Source: Candidatus Pristimantibacillus lignocellulolyticus (lineage in GTDB: Bacteria > Bacillota > Bacilli > Paenibacillales > Paenibacillaceae). From it: DNA of 64,000 bases. This document shows, piece by piece, positions 19,285-27,812 of the stretch. The notes below the pieces were generated by a model. The model was given only the letters and a program-made list of their open reading frames with translations, made no database searches and was not told where the DNA came from. The position numbers and the translations under genes were made by a program. The stretch lies in the NCBI GenBank assembly GCA_023639215.1, contig CP097899.1, forward strand, positions 4,398,001 to 4,462,000. The letters are read 5' to 3'. Position 1 is the stretch's first letter. The number at the start of each line of letters is the position of its first letter.

Positions 19285-19312
19285 GTTATCAAAGTCCGCT
19301 TTTTGAACTACC
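19285..19312 (+). repeat. Solo right end of the paired-end repeat
   Basis: GTTATCAAAGTCCGC followed by TTTTTGAACTACC matches the right ends of the elements at 11725 and 37051 almost exactly, but no partner end is recognisable within 180 bp to the left, where a coding region begins. The end points toward the 3' end of the gene at 19326, 13 bp away, as in two full copies. Confidence 0.7.
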
Positions 19313-19325
19313 TCTAAACTTTTCT

Positions 19326-19640
19326 CTATTGTACGGCTTTTGCAATCCGTAACTGGACCTGGTCTGACTCAATATATTGTCGTACCTGCTCTTTTTCAGA
19401 GAAAGTCAGTTGATATTCACAATCACAACCAACATCCTGTGAAACCATCTGCGCAATAGTACCTTCATGTGAACAGATAACTAGAATATTAAAGTCGATC
19501 AGATCAGTGGGGATTGGCGTACTTTCCAATACTATTGGAACGAGATTAATATCAACCCACTGTTGATCTCTTTTCTCAATATGTATATCATATGTAATAA
19601 ATTTCAACTCTTCTATAGTATCTAATCCGTATTTAATCAA
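19326..19640 (-). CDS. Unknown 104-residue protein
   Basis: I do not recognise this family. The protein is acidic and soluble with no signal peptide. It alternates short hydrophobic strands (LKFITYDIHIEKRD, WVDINLVPIVLE, LIDFNILVICSH) and ends in a polar helix, and it has three cysteines (VICSH and GCDCEY). The TTG start has AAGGAG 8 bases upstream, a good site that supports expression. It stands between the nickel-type transporter and the membrane protein. Confidence 0.55.
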   Translation of the reverse strand: MIKYGLDTIEELKFITYDIHIEKRDQQWVDINLVPIVLESTPIPTDLIDFNILVICSHEGTIAQMVSQDVGCDCEYQLTFSEKEQVRQYIESDQVQLRIAKAVQ

Positions 19641-19805
19641 GCAGTAATCTCCTTAATGAACACAATATAATCATATTTTATCATAAATTAGCTCTGTATG
19701 GACAAGTACTTAGAGATCATACAACATATTAATACGCTCTTGCTTATCCTTAGTAACATACATCTTTACTAATACAATCTAATCTGATCACATAATAAAT
19801 TAACC

Positions 19806-19840
19806 ATAAAAAAAGCGAGGAATTGTCATCCCTCGCTTTG
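19806..19840 (-). terminator. Terminator of the metal ABC transporter operon
   Basis: On the minus strand AAAGCGAGG and CCTCGCTTTTTTT form a 9-bp stem with a T tract. It lies about 85 bp after the binding-protein gene. The remaining bases of 19641-19926 show no gene. Confidence 0.8.
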
Positions 19841-19926
19841 CAATCATCTTTTAACTTTATTGAACATCTATGGATATCATTGAACATTATAGAATATCAA
19901 TTAACATTTATTCACATCTTTAATTA

Positions 19927-20916
19927 TTATTCAAACAATTCCGGATAAAACCCTTTTGCTAACGTCTCAACTGTATACGCCATTCTATCACCAGGCAATA
20001 CACTCTCCAATGAGATCGTTACAAATCGCTCTTCTTTGAGTGCCTCTAATTGTGAAAGGACAGGGTCACTATTAATTTCAAGCAATTTCTGTTCAAGCGC
20101 AGGCACATCATAATCATGGATTAAGATGACATCTGGCTGTCTTGCTAATATTTCCTCATAACTAACTGTAGACCATTGCTTGTCAGTAATATCATCAAAA
20201 ATGTTTTTACCACCAGCAAGTTCGATTAATAATGTCTCAAAATTTGTTCCTGTAGCGGTAAAGACACCATTACCACCACTATCGTAGACAAGTACTTTAA
20301 CTGGCTCTTGGTCAGCAACGACTTCTTTGATTTGTGACATTCTATCTTCTTGATCTTTAATAAATGCTTCTGCAGCCTCATTAATTTGGAATATGGCACC
20401 AATATCACGAATTTCTTGATACATTTGTTCTAATGTAGTCGCACTGTTCACATAAGTAGTCATACCGTACTCTTCTAATTCATTGATATCGATAGCTTCT
20501 TCACCAAATTCCCAGTCGATCCCATATACAAAATCTGCGCCACTTGTTAGTACTGCTTCACGCGTAGCAGGTCCATACGTTAATTCGGGAATTTTCTCAT
20601 ACTCTTCTTCATAGGCAGGTAGAGCTCCTCTACTATGATTGTCTAAACTATTTCCGATAATATATTGTGATAATCCTAAAGCGATGAACAATTCCGTTGT
20701 ATTAGGGCCTAATGTTAGTACTTTGGAAGGCTTCTGCGTAATCGATAATTCTCTACCATAATTGTTAATCGTTAAAGGCGTAAACTCAGCTTGTCCTTCA
20801 TCGGACTCATTTACTTTTGAACCATTATTAACTTTAGAGTTATTTCCCGTACAGCCAACCAACGCCCCCACTAATACGATAGAACTTAACATTAATGCAA
20901 TTTTTCTAAGTTTCAT
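19927..20916 (-). CDS. Metal-chelate ABC transporter substrate-binding lipoprotein
   Basis: Captures the substrate outside the membrane and hands it to the permease. It is 329 residues with a lipoprotein signal (LVGALVGC, Cys22) and a class III periplasmic-binding fold: a first half starting VLTLGPNTTELFIALG, a long linking helix around 170-200, and a second half ending ETLAKGFYPELF. The family transports ferric siderophores, B12 or metal chelates. The divergent nikR favours nickel, and no cobalamin riboswitch or Fur-like box is evident upstream. It is the last gene of a three-gene unit, 18 bp after the ATPase. Confidence 0.85.
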   Translation of the reverse strand: MKLRKIALMLSSIVLVGALVGCTGNNSKVNNGSKVNESDEGQAEFTPLTINNYGRELSITQKPSKVLTLGPNTTELFIALGLSQYIIGNSLDNHSRGALPAYEEEYEKIPELTYGPATREAVLTSGADFVYGIDWEFGEEAIDINELEEYGMTTYVNSATTLEQMYQEIRDIGAIFQINEAAEAFIKDQEDRMSQIKEVVADQEPVKVLVYDSGGNGVFTATGTNFETLLIELAGGKNIFDDITDKQWSTVSYEEILARQPDVILIHDYDVPALEQKLLEINSDPVLSQLEALKEERFVTISLESVLPGDRMAYTVETLAKGFYPELFE

Positions 20917-20934
20917 ACTCTTATCCCCTTATCT

Positions 20935-21705
20935 CTATATACTAGCTGGTAAATAAGTAATACTAATCTTCTTAGTTAACGGATGAACAATAATATGTGT
21001 TCGAATGCCAAACACCTCACCTAATAATTCTGAAGTTAGTACTTCTTCTGGCGTACCTGAAGTGAATATCTGTCCATTCTTCATGACATAGATACGATCG
21101 CAATAAAGCGCTGCAAGATTCAAATCATGGATCGCTGACACTACAGTTAACTTCAGACCTTTAATTAGATCGAACATTTGCAATTGATACTGTATATCCA
21201 AATGATTCGTTGGCTCATCTAACATAAGAAAGTTGGTTTGTTGCGCTAGAACTCGAGCAATAATGACACGTTGTTTCTCTCCACCTGATAAATCTAAATA
21301 ATTCGTTTTTGCGAGATGAGTGAGACCAACATTATGTAAAGCTTGCTCTACAATTTCTTGATCTACTTTCGTATCCACATCGAATAGTTTCTTATATGGA
21401 CTTCTGCCCATCGCAACAATTTCATCAACATTGAAGTCAAAAGGTATCGTATGTTCTTGTCCGACTACCCCTATTTTTTGTGCTATTTTTTTCGTGTTTA
21501 ACATTTTATAATCGTCGCCATCAAGTAATATCGTCCCTGTGTCTGGCTTCAGTGCTCGATACAAATTCTTCAAAAGTGTCGATTTACCACTCCCATTCGG
21601 CCCAACGATACCTACAAATTCACCAGCAGCGACATGAATGGAAATATCATCTATTATTGCCTGTTCGCCGTAACTATAGCTTAATCGCTCAACCTGCAGT
21701 CTCAT
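20935..21705 (-). CDS. Metal-chelate ABC transporter ATP-binding protein (FecE/BtuD type)
   Basis: A 256-residue ATPase. Walker A GPNGSGKST (about residue 36), signature LDLSGGEKQRVIIARVLA, Walker B FLMLDEPTNHLD, and switch His in SAIHDLNLA. These match the FecE/BtuD/FhuC class rather than amino-acid importers. AGGAGG lies 5 bases before the ATG. It is the middle gene of the permease-ATPase-binding protein unit. Confidence 0.9.
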   Translation of the reverse strand: MRLQVERLSYSYGEQAIIDDISIHVAAGEFVGIVGPNGSGKSTLLKNLYRALKPDTGTILLDGDDYKMLNTKKIAQKIGVVGQEHTIPFDFNVDEIVAMGRSPYKKLFDVDTKVDQEIVEQALHNVGLTHLAKTNYLDLSGGEKQRVIIARVLAQQTNFLMLDEPTNHLDIQYQLQMFDLIKGLKLTVVSAIHDLNLAALYCDRIYVMKNGQIFTSGTPEEVLTSELLGEVFGIRTHIIVHPLTKKISITYLPASI

Positions 21706-21774
21706 TCCAACCTCCTACAACATCACGTCGTTAATTGATCAAAACTGTCAACCTATACGACTTTATTTCTTAGT

Positions 21775-22854
21775 TTACGCCTTTGAATTTTTCTTCAATA
21801 ACCAAATGAAGAATGGACCACCGATTAAAGCAGTCAATATACCAAGTGGTAATTCCCCCGGTGCAATGACAATTCTAGCCACAACATCTGTCCATACTAC
21901 AAGGATTCCCCCCATAAGCGCACTAATCGGGAGTACTTTTCGATGATCCGAACCTACTAACAAACGTGCAATATGCGGTACCATCAATCCTACAAAACCA
22001 ATTGAACCACTTACCGCTATCGTCGTTCCCGCTAATAACGATGCTACCAAGATTAATACCTTTTGCATTACACGCACATCATATCCCAAAGTACCAGCGG
22101 TCTCATCTCCAAGTAATAATGCATTTAACGAACGATAGTTAATCATCAAAATGATGACACATACGAGCATTGTCACAAAAGGTAAAGTTAGATACCCCCA
22201 ACGCGCTCCTGCCAAGCTTCCAGACAACCAAAACGTTGCATTATGAATACCCAGTGCATTAGGTGCACTAAGCGTAATAACATTTTTTATAGCATCCATA
22301 ATCATCGCTAAAGCAACACCTGAAAGTAATAACTGAGTAATGTTGATTCTCCCTTTTACTCTAGAAATCGTATATACTATAATAATCGTTATAGCTGAAC
22401 CGAGGAATGCACTGATCGGTAATGCATAACTACCTAAAAATGCGAATACACCAAAAAGCATGCCCAGTGTTGCTGTAGCAGAAGCACCAGAAGATACTCC
22501 TAAAATAAATGGATCTGCCAAATGATTTCGCACTAGAGCTTGCATCGCCACACCCGTAACTGCAAGTGAAGCGCCTACAATCATTCCTAGCAGAACGCGA
22601 GGAAATCGCAATCCCCATACGATGTTTTGCTCTAGTAATGTCCAGTTTTCCGGAATAAAGTCTGTAAGATACGGTATTTTACTTATTAAAATTTGCAACA
22701 CAGTTTTTGGAGCAACCGAGACAGGACCGATTCCAATGGCCAATAATATTGACGCAAGAGCTACGATTGCCAATACAATAATAATAAATCTCACATTTGT
22801 AGCTTTTTGCTTTGCTCGAAGTAAACGATTTGAAGTAAGATGACTTCCGGTCAT
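21775..22854 (-). CDS. FecCD/BtuC-type ABC transporter permease
   Basis: A 359-residue polytopic membrane protein forming the translocation channel. It has about ten hydrophobic segments and family landmarks: WGLRFPRVLLGMIVGASLAVTG in the first third, SGASATATLG, GSLAGARWG and SGSIGFVGLMVPHIARLLVG in the last third. AAAGGAA lies 7 bases before the ATG. It is first in the operon, and only 58 bp separate it from the divergent nikR, so both promoters must overlap there. Confidence 0.92.
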   Translation of the reverse strand: MTGSHLTSNRLLRAKQKATNVRFIIIVLAIVALASILLAIGIGPVSVAPKTVLQILISKIPYLTDFIPENWTLLEQNIVWGLRFPRVLLGMIVGASLAVTGVAMQALVRNHLADPFILGVSSGASATATLGMLFGVFAFLGSYALPISAFLGSAITIIIVYTISRVKGRINITQLLLSGVALAMIMDAIKNVITLSAPNALGIHNATFWLSGSLAGARWGYLTLPFVTMLVCVIILMINYRSLNALLLGDETAGTLGYDVRVMQKVLILVASLLAGTTIAVSGSIGFVGLMVPHIARLLVGSDHRKVLPISALMGGILVVWTDVVARIVIAPGELPLGILTALIGGPFFIWLLKKNSKA

Positions 22855-22890
22855 TATGTAATTCCTTTCCTTTCACAATATCTACATTAT
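22853..22890. promoter_or_regulatory. Candidate NikR operator in the nikR/permease intergenic region
   Basis: ATTATGTA (22853-22860) and TACATTAT (22883-22890) are inverted half-sites matching at 7 of 8 positions, spaced 22 bp, across the divergent start region. NikR binds spaced dyads, but this spacing is longer than the E. coli arrangement, so the call is tentative. Confidence 0.3.
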
Positions 22891-22912
22891 TAACTAGAAA
22901 GAGGTAATCAAT

Positions 22913-23326
22913 ATGGACAATAACAAATTAACTCGTTTTGGTGTTTCAATGGATGAGAAATTATTACAAAAATTCGATGATCTAGTAGAACAAAGAAGTT
23001 ATCAAAATCGCTCAGAAGCGATTCGCGATCTCGTGAGAGAAGCAATACTGCAACAGACTTATTCAGATAATAGTGAATATGTAGCAGGAACAATACTATT
23101 ATTTTATGCTCATCATCAAAATGGACTAGTTAATGAAATGATGAATATTCAACATGATTACCATGATCAAATCTTAACGACAACGCATCTTCACATTGAT
23201 CACAATAATTGTCTAGAAGTTATCGTTGTCAAAGGATTAGCACATCAATTAAAGCAATTAAGTGATCAATTAATTGCCCTAAAGGGTGTTTTCTATGGCA
23301 AATTAACCGTGTCACCTTTGAGTTAA
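22913..23326 (+). CDS. nikR: Nickel-responsive regulator NikR
   Basis: A 137-residue ribbon-helix-helix repressor that binds DNA when nickel-loaded. The N-terminal domain (KLTRFGVSMDEKLLQKFDDL, then RSEAIRDLVREAI) is the DNA-binding part. The C-terminal ACT-like domain keeps all four nickel ligands at the standard spacing: His81, His92, His94 and Cys100. AAGAGG precedes the ATG. It is divergent from the ABC importer, which makes that importer its likely target. Confidence 0.93.
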   Translation: MDNNKLTRFGVSMDEKLLQKFDDLVEQRSYQNRSEAIRDLVREAILQQTYSDNSEYVAGTILLFYAHHQNGLVNEMMNIQHDYHDQILTTTHLHIDHNNCLEVIVVKGLAHQLKQLSDQLIALKGVFYGKLTVSPLS

Positions 23327-23450
23327 TTCGTGTTACTGACATCTGAATTTTATCATATTGTTATGTAAATTACTACAGAAATTGCACAACCAATTATCCT
23401 TACATATTTACAAAATCAATTAAATTGTGCATGAGTATAGTTTTATTTCA

Positions 23451-23495
23451 AAAAGATCCGTAATATCTTATATGATATTACGGATCTTTTTGGAT
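23451..23495. terminator. Bidirectional terminator between nikR and gltD
   Basis: AAAAAGATCCGTAATATC and its exact complement form an 18-bp perfect stem with a 6-base loop, flanked by A and T tracts on both strands. Confidence 0.92.
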
Positions 23496-23502
23496 ACACC
23501 TA

Positions 23503-23550
23503 TAAAAAAACAGTAAAAAGCTAGTTATCGAACTAACTCTTTACTGTTTC
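23503..23550 (-). terminator. gltD terminator
   Basis: On the minus strand AAACAGTAAAGAGTTAGTT pairs with AACTAGCTTTTTACTGTTT, with few mismatches, and a T run follows. It is the first hairpin met after gltD. Confidence 0.75.
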
Positions 23551-23629
23551 ATCCTGTTGTACCATCTATTCGATGCCAACTTGCTTCCTAATATTACTTC
23601 CTTATTAGGTTTGTTTTATAACTACTTCT

Positions 23630-25117
23630 TTAAGGTAACATTGAACTTCCCATTAGATACTTATCCACTTCTTTAGCTGCTTGACGACCTTCGTTGATCG
23701 CCCATACAACAAGACTTTGTCCACGACGAACATCTCCTGCAGCAAATACTTTATCAATGTTCGTTCTGTAATCACCATAACGGGCTTTAACATTCGAACG
23801 GCTGTCAGTTGCAAGTGTTAACTCCTCTATAATAGTCGCCTCCGGACCTTCAAATCCAATTGCTATTAGCGCAATATCAACAGGCCACACTTGCTCTGTT
23901 CCTTCAAGTTCTTTGTATATTTTTTTACCATTCTCATCGATATAACGTTCGATTTTCACAGTATGAAGTTCTTTCAAGTTCCCCTGCTCGTCACCAACGA
24001 ATTTTTTCGTAAGGACAGAGAATTGACGAGGATCTGCCCCGAATATTGCTTTTGCTTCCTCATGTGCGTAATCTAACGTATATACATTAGGGAATTGAGG
24101 CCATGGGTTTTTCGAAGCATCACGTTGTAGTGGCGCTTTTGCTACTGTACCGAATTGAACAATAGATTCACAACCATGTCGTAGTGCAGTAGCAACACAG
24201 TCAGTACCAGTATCGCCGCCCCCAATGACAACAACATTTTTCCCTTTAGCGGAAATATAGTTCCCATCATCAAGATTTGAATCTAAATAACTTTTGATTG
24301 TACTATTCAAATAATCCATTGCAGGGTAAATCCCTTTAAGCTCTGATCCTTCAATTGTTACACTTCTTGCTTTTGTAGCACCTAGCGCAAGAACAACCGC
24401 ATCAAATTGATTCAAAAGCTCTGCAGCAGGAATGTCTTTACCAATTTCTGTGTTCGTAACGAAATTGATACCCTCTTCTTTCAATATCGTAACACGACGA
24501 TCTACAACATGTTTCTCAAGTTTCATTGTTGGGATACCATATGTTAATAATCCACCAATACGATCATCACGTTCGAATACCGTTACCGTGTGTCCAGCTT
24601 TATTCAATTGAGCTGCAGTAGCTAATCCAGCAGGACCAGAACCAACAACTGCTACTTTCTTACCCGTGCGAACTTTAGGCGGTTGTGCAACAACCCAACC
24701 TTCCTCAAAACCACGCTCAATAATTGCTTCTTCTATCGTCTTAATTGTAACGGCATCGCCGATCAAACCAACTGTGCAAGAGCCCTCACACGGAGCAGGG
24801 CATACACGTCCAGTAAATTCCGGGAAGTTATTCGTTTTGTGTAAACGATTCAAAGCCTCTTTCCATTGCCCTCGGTATACAAGATTGTTCCACTCAGGAA
24901 TTAGGTTGTTTACAGGGCAACCAGATACTGTATTTGCTATCTCTATTCCTGTATGACAATATGGCGTACCGCAATCCATGCAGCGAGCACCTTGAGTTTG
25001 TAGTTGTTGTTCTGGCATATGTTTATGAAACTCTTTCCAGTCATTAACACGTTTCAGTGGATCACGATCTGTAGGTACTTCTCTTTGATAGTCCATAAAT
25101 CCAGTTGGCATTGACAT
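23630..25117 (-). CDS. gltD: Glutamate synthase small subunit (NADPH)
   Basis: FAD- and FeS-containing subunit that feeds electrons from NADPH to the large subunit for glutamine to glutamate conversion. It is 495 residues. N-terminal cysteines for FeS clusters (ARCMDCGTPYCH; SGCPVNNLIPEWN; GRVCPAPCEGSCT) are followed by an FAD GXGXXG site (VAVVGSGPAGLATAAQL) and an NADPH site (VVVIGGGDTGTDCVATAL). The ATG at 25117 has GGGGGAA upstream and gives the usual MSMPTGFMDY start. No gltB-type large subunit is adjacent, so the partner is elsewhere or this paralogue serves another acceptor. Confidence 0.92.
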   Translation of the reverse strand: MSMPTGFMDYQREVPTDRDPLKRVNDWKEFHKHMPEQQLQTQGARCMDCGTPYCHTGIEIANTVSGCPVNNLIPEWNNLVYRGQWKEALNRLHKTNNFPEFTGRVCPAPCEGSCTVGLIGDAVTIKTIEEAIIERGFEEGWVVAQPPKVRTGKKVAVVGSGPAGLATAAQLNKAGHTVTVFERDDRIGGLLTYGIPTMKLEKHVVDRRVTILKEEGINFVTNTEIGKDIPAAELLNQFDAVVLALGATKARSVTIEGSELKGIYPAMDYLNSTIKSYLDSNLDDGNYISAKGKNVVVIGGGDTGTDCVATALRHGCESIVQFGTVAKAPLQRDASKNPWPQFPNVYTLDYAHEEAKAIFGADPRQFSVLTKKFVGDEQGNLKELHTVKIERYIDENGKKIYKELEGTEQVWPVDIALIAIGFEGPEATIIEELTLATDSRSNVKARYGDYRTNIDKVFAAGDVRRGQSLVVWAINEGRQAAKEVDKYLMGSSMLP

Positions 25118-25331
25118 GATAGCGTTCCCCCAATATCCCAAAGCCCTTACCATTACAACATTCATTAGTGAAGGCATGGATATATTTATTAATCCTCAAG
25201 TGAGGTAGTGTATATTAATTCGTTACACTAATGCTATCATTTTTAGCTCGTTTTCCGTAATGGACTATCATCATAATCATTTGCACTATTTGCATGAATT
25301 TATCTTAATGAGAAACTAGCAACCATTTGCA

Positions 25332-25820
25332 CTATTTCACACGATTATAAGTATGAATTGTAAAATCATAGTTGTTTTTCTCATCTTTTAGTACAGTTTC
25401 GCTATTAATCAGGTGAAAATCGTTCTCATTATAGCATGGGAAAAATGCATCGGCATTTGTAATTTTTACATCAACTTTTGTTATATACATCGTATCAACA
25501 TATGGCATAAACAGCTTATAAATCTCTGCCCCACCAGTAATCATTAGTTCTTCATTTCCATACTTTTCGATCGCCTCTTCTACAGAGTGTACAATTTCAC
25601 AGCCTTCTATTGTAAGACCCTGCTGTCTTGTTAGTACAATATTGGTACGATTGGGTAGCGGTTTGCCCAAAGATTCAAACGTTTTACGACCCATTAACAC
25701 TGGTTTATGTATAGTTGTTCTCTTAAAATGTGCAAGCTCGGCAGGCAAATGCCATAACATTTTATTATCTAAACCAATCGCATTATTTTGACTCATTGCA
25801 ACAATTAAACTTAAAGACAT
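25332..25820 (-). CDS. folA: Dihydrofolate reductase
   Basis: Reduces dihydrofolate to tetrahydrofolate with NADPH; 162 residues, standard length. Family landmarks: SLIVAMSQNNAIGLDNKMLWHLPAEL with the substrate acidic position replaced in the usual LPaE context, GRKTFESLGKPLPNRTNIVLTR, and MITGGAEIYKLFMPY. AGGGAG precedes the ATG. It lies downstream of thyA on the same strand, the classical partner that generates dihydrofolate, but a DinB-like gene is inserted between them. Confidence 0.95.
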   Translation of the reverse strand: MSLSLIVAMSQNNAIGLDNKMLWHLPAELAHFKRTTIHKPVLMGRKTFESLGKPLPNRTNIVLTRQQGLTIEGCEIVHSVEEAIEKYGNEELMITGGAEIYKLFMPYVDTMYITKVDVKITNADAFFPCYNENDFHLINSETVLKDEKNNYDFTIHTYNRVK

Positions 25821-25954
25821 ATTATTCTCTCCCTATATAACATCGATTTCATTTATTATAACTGTTTCTTGTATTTCATCTATACCTTGTACTTCATCTA
25901 TTTCTAATATATTATACGACATCTAATAGAACTCTGCCTAATTTGTATGAACAA

Positions 25955-26434
25955 TCAGGTTACTGATAATATTTGATTTTTATGATGAATATCATGTTCG
26001 ATAAATTCGTGGATAATGTAAAGCAAGGAATAAGGTGTGTTTGTATGTGGACATATTGCCACACCGTTTGCGGGTACATGTTTAACAGCAAGATCCAGAT
26101 CAGCTAACAGCATTTCTACTAATTGAATACGGGTTTGCTTAAATTCGTCTAGTAGATGATTTCGAGAAATTCCCGAACGAGCATACTCATAAGCTTTTTC
26201 GTTAAATGAATCGAAATCTGGGAAGACCATCTCTTCCCCATTTCTAACGGCTGGTATAATTGAATAGATGAGGTAATTATCCCAATTTGTTAGATGCGAA
26301 ATAATTTCTCTTACCGATGCTTTTCCTTTAGCAACTGGTTTTAGCCATATATCTTCCTGTAAAACACTTAGTGTCTCTGTCCACTCTATAAAATCTTTAT
26401 ATCTAAAAATCGTTTCTTTGCTTAAACTAATCAT
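25955..26434 (-). CDS. DinB/YfiT-like four-helix protein
   Basis: A 159-residue member of the DinB-like superfamily, helical bundles that bind a metal through three histidines. Candidate ligands are in ISHLTNWDNYL and FIEHDIHHKNQI. Some members are thiol-transferase-like (bacillithiol) enzymes; B. subtilis DinB itself is damage-induced. I chose the ATG at 26434, with AGGAGG 8 bases upstream; the longer open frame runs through a non-coding palindrome. The promoter region holds a GAAC-N4-GTTC core, compatible with LexA control. Confidence 0.85.
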   Translation of the reverse strand: MISLSKETIFRYKDFIEWTETLSVLQEDIWLKPVAKGKASVREIISHLTNWDNYLIYSIIPAVRNGEEMVFPDFDSFNEKAYEYARSGISRNHLLDEFKQTRIQLVEMLLADLDLAVKHVPANGVAICPHTNTPYSLLYIIHEFIEHDIHHKNQILSVT

Positions 26435-26455
26435 ATTGATAACCTCCTGTTTAAT

Positions 26456-26507
26456 GAATGCACAGTATAAAATAAGAACTAACGTTCTTATTTTATACTG
26501 TGCATTC
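26456..26507 (-). promoter_or_regulatory. 52-bp perfect palindrome over the dinB-like promoter
   Basis: Two 24-base arms (26456-26479 and 26484-26507) are perfectly complementary around a TAAC centre. The centre reads GAAC-TAAC-GTTC, a LexA-type core (26476-26487). On the minus strand a TTGCTT and TAAAAT lie just before it, so the core would overlap the transcription start. In RNA it would form a very stable hairpin just before the ribosome site at 26439-26446. Confidence 0.6.
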
Positions 26508-26572
26508 CCTAGAAGCAAGTTTTTATGCATTTTATTGAAATTATTAACATTATCTTCTAATTTAAGAAAATC

Positions 26573-26622
26573 AAAAGCCATCATTAAAAGCTCAGAATGC
26601 TCTGTCGCTTAATGATGGCTTG
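26573..26622 (-). terminator. thyA terminator
   Basis: On the minus strand AAGCCATCATT pairs with AATGATGGCTT, an 11-bp stem with a shorter inner hairpin, followed by TTTTGATTTT. It lies about 50 bp after thyA and separates it from the dinB-like gene. Confidence 0.75.
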
Positions 26623-26674
26623 TTATAGATGCATATATTCTACATACTGATCTCAAGTATGTTTTCTCAGTCAA

Positions 26675-27631
26675 CTACACAGCTACAGGAGCTTTGATCG
26701 TAGGGTGAGGATCGTAACCGACTACTTGCATATCGGATAATTCGAAATCAAAGATTGACTGCTTGTCTTTATTTAATTCTAAAGTTGGTAATGCTCTTGG
26801 TTCACGAGACAGTTGTGTTTCGATTTGCTCCAAGTGATTCACATAAATATGGGCATCACCTAAAGTATGAATAAAGTCACCAACCTCAAGACCACATTCA
26901 TGTGCGATTAGATGAGTTAGTAGCGCATAACTAGCGATATTAAAAGGAATCCCCAAGAAGATATCTGCGCTACGCTGATACAATTGACAGCTCAACTTAC
27001 CATTTGATACATAGAATTGGAACATCGTATGACATGGTGGCAAAGCCATCGTTGGAACATCTTCAGGATTCCAAGCAGATATAATTAATCTTCTAGAATC
27101 AGGATTAGTTTTGATTGTAGCTATGATGTCGGATAACTGATCAATAACATCCCCTAATGTTGTTTTCCACTCACGCCATTGCTTACCATATACATTACCA
27201 AGATCACCGTATTTCGCAGCAAAAACATCGTCTGATAATACTTGCTGCTTGAAATATGTTAACTGTTCCTCATACTGCGCTGCAAATTGCTCGTCCGCTA
27301 GCGCGCGATGGGCAAAGTTAGTCATATCCGGTCCAGTATACTCATCGGATTCAATCCAACGTTTGAATGCCCATTCATTCCATATATTATTGTTATTTTC
27401 TAACAAATAACGAATATTACTATCACCTTTAATAAACCATAATAACTCACTAGCAACAAGCTTAAAAGGTACACGCTTTGTCGTTAGTAACGGGAAACCT
27501 TCTCCTAATGGAAATCTCATTTGATAACCAAATAATGAAATAGTTCCAGTACCAGTACGATCTTCCTTCTTCTCGCCTTTTTCTAAAACATCTTTTAATA
27601 GCTGCAAATAAGCTTGCTCGCTAGATACCAT
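26675..27631 (-). CDS. thyA: Thymidylate synthase
   Basis: Makes dTMP from dUMP with methylene-tetrahydrofolate; 318 residues, the long form known from lactobacilli, with an insertion around residues 90-140 (ALADEQFAAQYEEQLTYFK region). The catalytic Cys is in ALPPCHTMFQFYV, with QRSADIFLGIPFNIASYA and the C-terminal YDPHPTIKAPVAV. The ATG at 27631 sits 8 bases after AGGAG; a GTG nine bases earlier overlaps that site. The leader just upstream carries the TATGAAAAGTTTTAGGAG element also seen before the NucB-like gene. Confidence 0.95.
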   Translation of the reverse strand: MVSSEQAYLQLLKDVLEKGEKKEDRTGTGTISLFGYQMRFPLGEGFPLLTTKRVPFKLVASELLWFIKGDSNIRYLLENNNNIWNEWAFKRWIESDEYTGPDMTNFAHRALADEQFAAQYEEQLTYFKQQVLSDDVFAAKYGDLGNVYGKQWREWKTTLGDVIDQLSDIIATIKTNPDSRRLIISAWNPEDVPTMALPPCHTMFQFYVSNGKLSCQLYQRSADIFLGIPFNIASYALLTHLIAHECGLEVGDFIHTLGDAHIYVNHLEQIETQLSREPRALPTLELNKDKQSIFDFELSDMQVVGYDPHPTIKAPVAV

Positions 27632-27639
27632 TCCGCTCA

Positions 27640-27668
27640 CTCCTAAAACTTTTCATAACTTCTCGATA
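27640..27668 (-). promoter_or_regulatory. Leader element ending in AAAAGTTTTAGGAG, thyA
   Basis: Read toward thyA, TATGAAAAGTTTTAGGAGTGA is present, identical over at least 18 bases to the leader of the NucB-like gene at 59990-60010 and nearly so to the nitrilase leader. The GGAG part is the ribosome binding site. Confidence 0.55.
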
Positions 27669-27812
27669 CTGAAAAAGCATATTCTCATTATTATAACATT
27701 ATAGGAATGATCTACTCAAACTAATTTTAAAAACATACAGAATACAGTTATTATCTTCAAAAAAAAAGGCATCCAGCCCATAAACGAGAGTAACACCTTG
27801 AATAAATTAAGG

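Noticed and set aside
19927..22854. Assignment of the ABC importer as vitamin B12 uptake serving metH
   Set aside because: No cobalamin riboswitch fits in the 58-bp leader, and the divergent regulator is NikR.
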